From positions 1 to 51,723 of the forward strand of contig DATIFK010000175.1 of the NCBI GenBank assembly GCA_035455265.1: 51,723 nt of DNA. Direction: 5' to 3'. The notes under the pieces are model-generated. The model was not told the origin of the DNA, ran no database searches, and saw only the letters and a list, made by a program, of their open reading frames with translations. Within the stretch, counting starts at the first letter, position 1; each line of letters begins with the position of its first letter. The stretch is from MGOM01 sp035455265. Lineage in GTDB: Bacteria; Chloroflexota; Anaerolineae; Anaerolineales; E44-bin32. The translations under genes were made by a program, and so were the position numbers. Shown here piece after piece: positions 47,509 through 51,723 of the stretch.

Positions 47509-49440
47509 TCAACGGAAGGCCGGGAAGAGGGCTCGCAGCTGATCGACGAGCTGCACCGTCGGGGCTTCGAGCCAGACGGTGTCGCGGGCGTTCAAGTAGA
47601 CGCAGCTCACCTGGGCGTTGGCTTCCCAGCAGTGGCCACGCGGGCTGTCGATCACGCCGCCGCTGTAGCGCTTGTCCATGTACTCCTGCATCGCCCGATC
47701 GAACGTGCTGGCGTCGATCGCCGAGTCCCACACCCAGTGAACGACCAAGACGGACTCGTCGTTTTCGGAATTGGTATAGACCTGGTAACGGTCTCCGCCC
47801 CAGCCGGTGGCGGCGATGCGCGCCGTCTCATCGTTGAGCTGCGCGTCCACATCCGCGCCGTAGCCGAGGATCAGGTAGGTCAACCACTCGCCGAGGGTGT
47901 TGGACTCGACGACATGCCAGGCAGGATCGGTCAGCACCTGCGCCACCGGCACCTCGGCTACCTCAACCGGGCGCTCGTTCGCCAGATACTTCTCCGGATG
48001 CATGATCTGTTCTGTGCTGAGAGGCAGATTCTCGTAAGCCTGATTGACCCGCGCCCAGCGCCCCCGGTTGTAGAGTTGAGTGACAAACTCCAATCCATAG
48101 GTGTAGGGAAAGGCCGAATCCAGGTAGAGGTAGGGAGGCGGGAACTGTTCGGGCAAGGTCACCGGCGGCGGTTTGTAGTTGAGGATGTCTTGAACATCCT
48201 GCGGCCGCACGTACTGTTGGAACCATTGGTTCATGGCCAGCGTGGCGTCGCCCTCGACCAAGGCCCGGATCGCCTGGCAGCGTTGCTGGTCTCCCTGGCA
48301 CAGGGGGTAGACCCCCATGGCATCGATGTTGTAGTGCTGGTCGACGAGGGCATGGTCGAATTCGTGGGAGAAGACCCAGCGCTCGACGCCGCCGAATCGG
48401 GTCCCGATGACGTAGACCTCATGATTCCAGGGGAAGTAGAACCCGCCGATGCTGTCGGTCAGGCCGTTCAGCGCGTTGGTATACAGATCGTAGGTCGGCT
48501 TGAGCAGGCCGAGAGAGCTCAGCACCGTGACCTGATCGGCCACCTCTTCCGGCGTGCCGCCGCCGGCCAGGAACGAGGCTTCCAGGATCGGGCGCACGCG
48601 CGCCTTGGAGACGACGTAGCGCGGCACGGCGGGATCGCGAATATCGAGACCGCGCACGTCGGCCACCTCGCGCTGGATGATTTCCATGTCGGCGACGGTG
48701 GTGGCGTCCGGCGGGATGGGTGACGGCGTCAGGGTGATGGTGGCGGTCGGCCGCGGCGTCGGCGTCTCGGTGATCGTCGGGGTGATCGTCGGCGTCCAGG
48801 TGGGCGGCAGCGTGTTGAGCAGCCCGGCCAGTTCTGTCGGATTGGCCGCCCGCGGCGTCTCCGCCGTCAAGCTCTGGAAGATGACGTAGCCCAGACCTGC
48901 CAGAACCCCCAGCCCCATCAGGCTGAGCATCACCACCACGCAGCCTCGCCCGCGTTGTGGCGGCGCACGCCGGGCGGGCTGGGCTGGAACCGGCTGCGGT
49001 TCCTCCGGAAGGGGTGCATCGTAGGGGCGCCAGCCCTGCTTCTCCGACGAAGGCGCGGCCGGCGGCTGCCCGGCGAGAAAGGGCGGAGCGACGGACGCGG
49101 GCGGCGGAGTTGTGGTGGCGGTCGTTAGCAGAGGCGGGACCGCCCCGGTCGTCGGCGCTTCGGTTGGAGGGCGGGACAGCTTGGCGATGCGCGACTTGGC
49201 CAGTTGGTGATCGGGGTTGATGCGAAGGACCTGATTCAAGCAGTCGATCTGCTTCTGCCGGTCCTTGACCGTCATACTCAAAAGCAGCCAGCCTTCCTCC
49301 GATTGAGGGTTGCGCTGGAGCAGGCGAGCCAGGAGCGGGCGGGCGTCTTCGATACGGCCGGCGCGGATGAGCGTGCTGACCTGACGGATCGTCTCGGCGT
49401 CGGCGGCCGAGGGGCCGGGCGGGCTGTCCGTGGGCGCCAT
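47509..49440 (-). CDS. TPR-anchored metallopeptidase with Thr/Pro linker
   Basis: 643 residues. Residues about 17-90 are TPR-like (AGRIEDARPLLARLLQRNPQSEEGWLLLS), then a Pro-rich stretch, one membrane helix (about 172-194; GCVVVMLSLMGLGVLAGLGYVIF), a Thr/Pro linker (WTPTITPTITETPTPRPT) and a C-terminal enzyme domain. WVFSHEFDHALVDQHY carries HExxH (His359, Glu360, His363), and EGDATLAM gives the third ligand Glu396, so it is a gluzincin-like metalloprotease. The TPR part faces the cytoplasm and the peptidase faces outside. TACACT seven bases before the ATG suggests a leaderless mRNA. Confidence 0.87.
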   Translation of the reverse strand: MAPTDSPPGPSAADAETIRQVSTLIRAGRIEDARPLLARLLQRNPQSEEGWLLLSMTVKDRQKQIDCLNQVLRINPDHQLAKSRIAKLSRPPTEAPTTGAVPPLLTTATTTPPPASVAPPFLAGQPPAAPSSEKQGWRPYDAPLPEEPQPVPAQPARRAPPQRGRGCVVVMLSLMGLGVLAGLGYVIFQSLTAETPRAANPTELAGLLNTLPPTWTPTITPTITETPTPRPTATITLTPSPIPPDATTVADMEIIQREVADVRGLDIRDPAVPRYVVSKARVRPILEASFLAGGGTPEEVADQVTVLSSLGLLKPTYDLYTNALNGLTDSIGGFYFPWNHEVYVIGTRFGGVERWVFSHEFDHALVDQHYNIDAMGVYPLCQGDQQRCQAIRALVEGDATLAMNQWFQQYVRPQDVQDILNYKPPPVTLPEQFPPPYLYLDSAFPYTYGLEFVTQLYNRGRWARVNQAYENLPLSTEQIMHPEKYLANERPVEVAEVPVAQVLTDPAWHVVESNTLGEWLTYLILGYGADVDAQLNDETARIAATGWGGDRYQVYTNSENDESVLVVHWVWDSAIDASTFDRAMQEYMDKRYSGGVIDSPRGHCWEANAQVSCVYLNARDTVWLEAPTVQLVDQLRALFPAFR

Positions 49441-49447
49441 GTCGGCG

Positions 49448-49453
49448 AGTGTA
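49448..49453 (-). promoter_or_regulatory. -10 box of the metallopeptidase gene
   Basis: TACACT seven bases before the ATG; TTGCAG lies 16 bases further upstream (49475-49470), a fair -35. Confidence 0.5.
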
Positions 49454-49500
49454 TCACCGGCCTATCAAGCTGCAAGCGCCTCGCCGCGGCGAGGCGGCCA

Positions 49501-49590
49501 GTGGTCGGTGGCTGGTGGTGAGTGGTCAACAACGGACGTCATGGCGGGGCCGAAGGCCGTTCGCCCCGCTGGCCACCGGCCACTCACCAC
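49501..49590. repeat. Heptamer hairpin cassette G
   Basis: Forward GTGGTCG, GTGGCTG, GTGGTGA, GTGGTCA (49501-49528) and reverse TGGCCAC, CGGCCAC, TCACCAC (49570-49590). The loop contains GGCCGTTCGCCCC, the complement of a stretch inside cassette F at 34316-34328. R4 follows directly. Confidence 0.8.
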
Positions 49591-49638
49591 TCCCGGCACA
49601 TCGTCCCGATGTCCTTACGGGAGGACACCGGGACGGTG
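49590..49638. repeat. Dispersed GC-rich repeat R4
   Basis: CTCCCGGCA at the left edge of the heptamer block, an ACATCG/CGATGT stem, and AGGACACCGGGACGGTG, a 17-base exact match to R1. It lies between the peptidase and the ABC permease stop. Confidence 0.65.
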
Positions 49639-49647
49639 TGACCACTG

Positions 49648-50475
49648 TCAGGCGGAGCGTCGACGTCGGAAGAGGAAGACACCCAGGAAGATCGCCGTCT
49701 CGGCAAGAACGATCGCCGGGCCAGAGGCGATGTTGAGGTAGTAGGAAGCGTACAAACCGACGAGGGCCGAGACGGCGCCGATGGCCGCCGCGACCGCCAT
49801 CATCCACGGCAGCCGGCGCGCCAACAGGTAGGCCGCCGCCGACGGCGTGATCAACATCGCCAGCACCAGGGCCACCCCGACCGATTGGATCGAAACGACG
49901 ATGACGACGGCGATCAAGACCAGCAGGAGATTCTGCAGCAGGCCCACCGGGAGGCGCAGCGTGAAGGCCAGTACCGGATCGAACGAAAGGACCAGGAACT
50001 CCTTATAGAAGGCGAAGATCGTGACCAGGACGGCGGCGCCCAGGCCGATGGTCAGCCACAGGTCGCCCGGGGATACGCCGAGTAGATTGCCGAACAAGAT
50101 GTGCGAAAGGTCGACGGCGTAAGACCGTTGGGCGCTCAGCAGCGCAATGCCCAGGGCGAAGGCTCCGGCGAAGATCACGCCGATAGCGGTGTCTTCCTTG
50201 ATGTCGGTTCGCCGACTGATGGCCCCGACCCCCAGGGCCGCCAGCACGCCGACGACCAACGCACCGCTCACCAGCGGCAGCCCCAGCAGATAGGCGCCGA
50301 CCACACCCGGCAGAATGATGTGCGCCAGGGCGTCGCCAAAGAAAGCCATCCCACGCAGGACGACATAGGTGCCGAGCACCGGGCAGACAATGCCGACCGT
50401 CAGCGCCGCCGCCAGGCCGCGCACCATGAAGGGATAGGACAGCGGCTCCGCCAGCCAGGCGAGCCAGGGACTCAT
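49648..50475 (-). CDS. Metal ABC transporter permease (ZnuB/MntB type)
   Basis: 275 residues with eight or so membrane helices. GLAAALTVGIVCPVLGTYVVLRGMAFFGDALAHIILPGVVGAYLL is the ABC-3 (FecCD-like metal) permease signature, and VSIQSVGVALVLAMLITPSAAAYLLARRL follows. It forms the channel for zinc, manganese or iron with the ATPase upstream; the metal cannot be told from the permease. The ATG overlaps the ATPase stop (ATGA). Confidence 0.93.
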   Translation of the reverse strand: MSPWLAWLAEPLSYPFMVRGLAAALTVGIVCPVLGTYVVLRGMAFFGDALAHIILPGVVGAYLLGLPLVSGALVVGVLAALGVGAISRRTDIKEDTAIGVIFAGAFALGIALLSAQRSYAVDLSHILFGNLLGVSPGDLWLTIGLGAAVLVTIFAFYKEFLVLSFDPVLAFTLRLPVGLLQNLLLVLIAVVIVVSIQSVGVALVLAMLITPSAAAYLLARRLPWMMAVAAAIGAVSALVGLYASYYLNIASGPAIVLAETAIFLGVFLFRRRRSA

Positions 50476-51308
50476 GGCGGGGTTTCGTCGCCTTCGCAGC
50501 AGGTGTCGGTCACAATGAGGACGCCCCCGTCTTCTGGGAGGCGGTGGACGTGGCCGCCGTAGGCCGTGACCAGGTTGGCCTGGGTGAGGACCTGCTGCGG
50601 GGACCCGGCCGCGATCAGACGCCGGTTGACCAGCAGCACCTGGGCGAAATGCTCCGCCGCCAGATTCAGGTCGTGGGTGGAGATGATCTCGGTTACGCCG
50701 GCGGCGAGCAGCTCATCCAGTATCCGAAGCAGTGTGTCCAGGCTGGGGAAGTCCAGGCCGGTGAATGGCTCATCGAGCAGGACGAGCTCAGCCTCCTGCG
50801 CCAGGGCCTGCGCCAGGAAGACTCGCTGCTGTTGACCGCCGGACAGCTCGCCGAGTCGCCGCCGCGCCATGTCGGCCAGCCCGACTCGTTCCAGGGCGTC
50901 GAGGGCGACCCGCCAATCGTCGCCGCGCGGCCAGCGCAGCAGGCCGATTTCCCGAATGCGGCCCATCAAGACGACCTCGGCCGCCGTGACGGGGAAGCTC
51001 CAGTCCAGCTGACTGCGCTGCGGGACGTAGGCGATGCAGGTGTCGCCGCCCGGGGCGTGGCCGAAGATCCGCACCGTCCCCGAGGACGGCCGCACGATTC
51101 CCGCCAGCACCTTGAACAGCGTCGTCTTGCCGGCGCCGTTCGGTCCCACCACGGCCGCCCGCTGTCCCCCCGGGACCACAAACGAGACGCCTTCGAGTGC
51201 CTGTGTGCCGTTGAAGTGGACCGAGAGACCCTCGACCCGGATCGACGGCGCGGCGCGGTCGTGGTCCGCGGGACGAATGGCGCTGTGGGGTGTCGCTGGC
51301 GCGGTCAT
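50472..51308 (-). CDS. Metal ABC transporter ATP-binding protein (ZnuC/MntA type)
   Basis: 278 residues. Walker A VVGPNGAGKTTLFKVLAG (about 54-65), Q-loop PQRSQLDWSFPV, signature LSGGQQQRVFLAQAL, Walker B ELVLLDEPFTGLD and a switch His (STHDLNLA). The QRSQLDWSFPVTAAEVV segment is usual in zinc/manganese importers. An extra Cys-Cys (TDTCCEGDE) ends the protein. A TAGAAT at 51333-51338 may be a promoter, overlapping a small palindrome. Confidence 0.94.
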   Translation of the reverse strand: MTAPATPHSAIRPADHDRAAPSIRVEGLSVHFNGTQALEGVSFVVPGGQRAAVVGPNGAGKTTLFKVLAGIVRPSSGTVRIFGHAPGGDTCIAYVPQRSQLDWSFPVTAAEVVLMGRIREIGLLRWPRGDDWRVALDALERVGLADMARRRLGELSGGQQQRVFLAQALAQEAELVLLDEPFTGLDFPSLDTLLRILDELLAAGVTEIISTHDLNLAAEHFAQVLLVNRRLIAAGSPQQVLTQANLVTAYGGHVHRLPEDGGVLIVTDTCCEGDETPP

Positions 51309-51325
51309 GAGGACGTCTTCCCAGG

Positions 51326-51338
51326 ATGAGTCATTCTA
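51326..51338 (-). promoter_or_regulatory. -10 box and ATGAGTCAT palindrome before the metal ABC genes
   Basis: On the minus strand TAGAAT (51338-51333) lies 24 bases before the ATPase ATG. It overlaps ATGAGTCAT (51326-51334), a short inverted repeat that might bind a metal regulator. It does not clearly match a Zur or MntR box. Confidence 0.35.
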
Positions 51339-51346
51339 CTCTACGA

Positions 51347-51423
51347 GCGGTCGGTGGTCGGTGGTCCGTGGTCCGTGGCCAGATGCTCCCCTTCTGGCCG
51401 CTGGCCACTCGGCACGTGGCCAC
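51347..51423. repeat. Heptamer hairpin cassette H (5 forward + 4 reverse units)
   Basis: GCGGTCG, GTGGTCG, GTGGTCC, GTGGTCC, GTGGCCA (51347-51381), 13-nt loop, then TGGCCGC, TGGCCAC, TCGGCAC, one extra base, TGGCCAC (to 51423). It lies between the substrate-binding protein and ATPase genes and could lower or end readthrough from the first into the second. Confidence 0.85.
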
Positions 51424-51429
51424 TCGTTG

Positions 51430-51723
51430 TCAGGGAGAGAGTCCCTGAACGATGGCCTTGACGTCGTATTCCATCAGGTCCACATAGGTCGGCGCGGGGC
51501 CGTCGGGACCCGTCAACGACTCGAGATAGAGGGGGACGAACCTTGCACCCGTGTCGTCCGCCAGGCGCCGACCCAGATCCGGATTCACCTCGGCGGCGTT
51601 AAACACCGCGCGCACGCCTTCTCGCCGCACCGCCTCTTCGAGCGCGGCGAACTCCCGGGCCGAGACATCCGCCGAGCTGCTGGCCGAGGGGACGATTGCG
51701 CCGACCAGGGTGAAACCGAAACG
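51430..51723 (-). CDS. Metal ABC transporter substrate-binding protein, C-terminal part (partial)
   Basis: The last 97 residues only; the gene runs off the right edge in frame. AREFAALEEAVRREGVRAVFNAAEVNPDLGRRLADDTGARFVPLYLESLTGPDGPAPTYVDLMEYDVKAIVQGL matches the end of zinc/manganese solute-binding proteins (cluster A-I), where an (I/V)F-x-E segment and the late Asp-containing strand lie near the metal site. The signal peptide and the His-rich loop are outside the window. Same strand as the ATPase and permease. Confidence 0.85.
   Translation of the reverse strand, partial: RFGFTLVGAIVPSASSSADVSAREFAALEEAVRREGVRAVFNAAEVNPDLGRRLADDTGARFVPLYLESLTGPDGPAPTYVDLMEYDVKAIVQGLSP

Noticed and set aside
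51326..51334. ATGAGTCAT as a Zur box
   Set aside because: It lacks the A/T-rich core and length of known Zur or MntR sites, so I list it only as a palindrome.
1..51723. tRNA or rRNA genes
   Set aside because: I saw no acceptor/T-arm patterns or rRNA stretches; a tRNAscan-SE run would settle it.

Overview
The window is about 52 kb of GC-rich DNA carrying 56 protein genes (the last one cut by the right edge) and no tRNA, rRNA, CRISPR array or transposase that I could see. Gene content is mostly housekeeping. The best guess for the source is a Chloroflexota bacterium (Anaerolineae-like, probably a metagenome assembly). This rests on a Thr/Pro-rich linker in an anchored peptidase, a CSLREA/beta-helix lipoprotein, abundant lipoboxes without an obvious outer-membrane gene set, a T-box leader on pheST, and many start codons placed right behind a -10 box. 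The taxonomy is inference.

Layout. 1-7.8 kb: GIY-YIG protein and kbl; a small Cys protein; a beta-helix lipoprotein; the orphan AmmeMemoRadiSam enzyme amrS; then mobA overlapping a class V aminotransferase. 8.1-11.4 kb: a cyclic-nucleotide-binding-domain protein with a NifU-like protein, a metallo-hydrolase, a DNPH1-like N-glycosidase, a cold-shock protein with a structured leader, and a GAF protein. 11.4-16.1 kb: a 345-bp inverted-repeat element, then pheT, a coiled-coil gene and pheS behind a T-box riboswitch with its own TTGACA/GATAAT promoter. 16.3-25 kb (all minus strand): EamA exporter, Ogt overlapping an ECF sigma factor, MFS exporter, MBL hydrolase with a HAD phosphatase, a 2-hydroxyacid dehydrogenase, a 56-residue membrane protein overlapping a lactate permease, and a methyltransferase. 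25.3-30.3 kb: a tandem SIMPL pair, then a five-gene minus-strand run (methyltransferase, CorA, two membrane proteins, and a protein with a DSGSW-repeat tail). 30.5-35.1 kb: murJ, a DUF212 protein, xseB and xseA, a CinA C-terminal domain protein and its overlapping small partner. 35.3-38.8 kb: a GntR/LacI hybrid regulator overlapping a WD40 lipoprotein, and a TIM-barrel-like lipoprotein. 38.9-45.7 kb: the primary sigma factor with a YceD protein, rdgB, an MscS channel, an alpha/beta hydrolase, trxB and two small proteins. 45.8-51.7 kb: a NarL-type histidine kinase, an anchored metallopeptidase, and a zinc/manganese-type ABC importer.

Two things stand out beyond the genes. First, at least eight intergenic regions carry tandem 7-bp units (mostly GTGGTCA-like, one array CCAGTNN-like). 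Several are arranged as a forward block, a loop and a reverse block, making large hairpins. A second, roughly 75-bp GC-rich repeat occurs at four places, and two of those copies are associated with heptamer cassettes. Second, about eight genes have a -10-like hexamer 5-8 nt before the start codon, which predicts leaderless mRNAs; for xseA a perfect TTGACA at 17 bp supports this. Gene-level curiosities are an O6-alkylguanine methyltransferase with an N-terminal extension in the slot where an ECF sigma factor's anti-sigma usually lies, and a tiny membrane protein translationally coupled to lactate permease.
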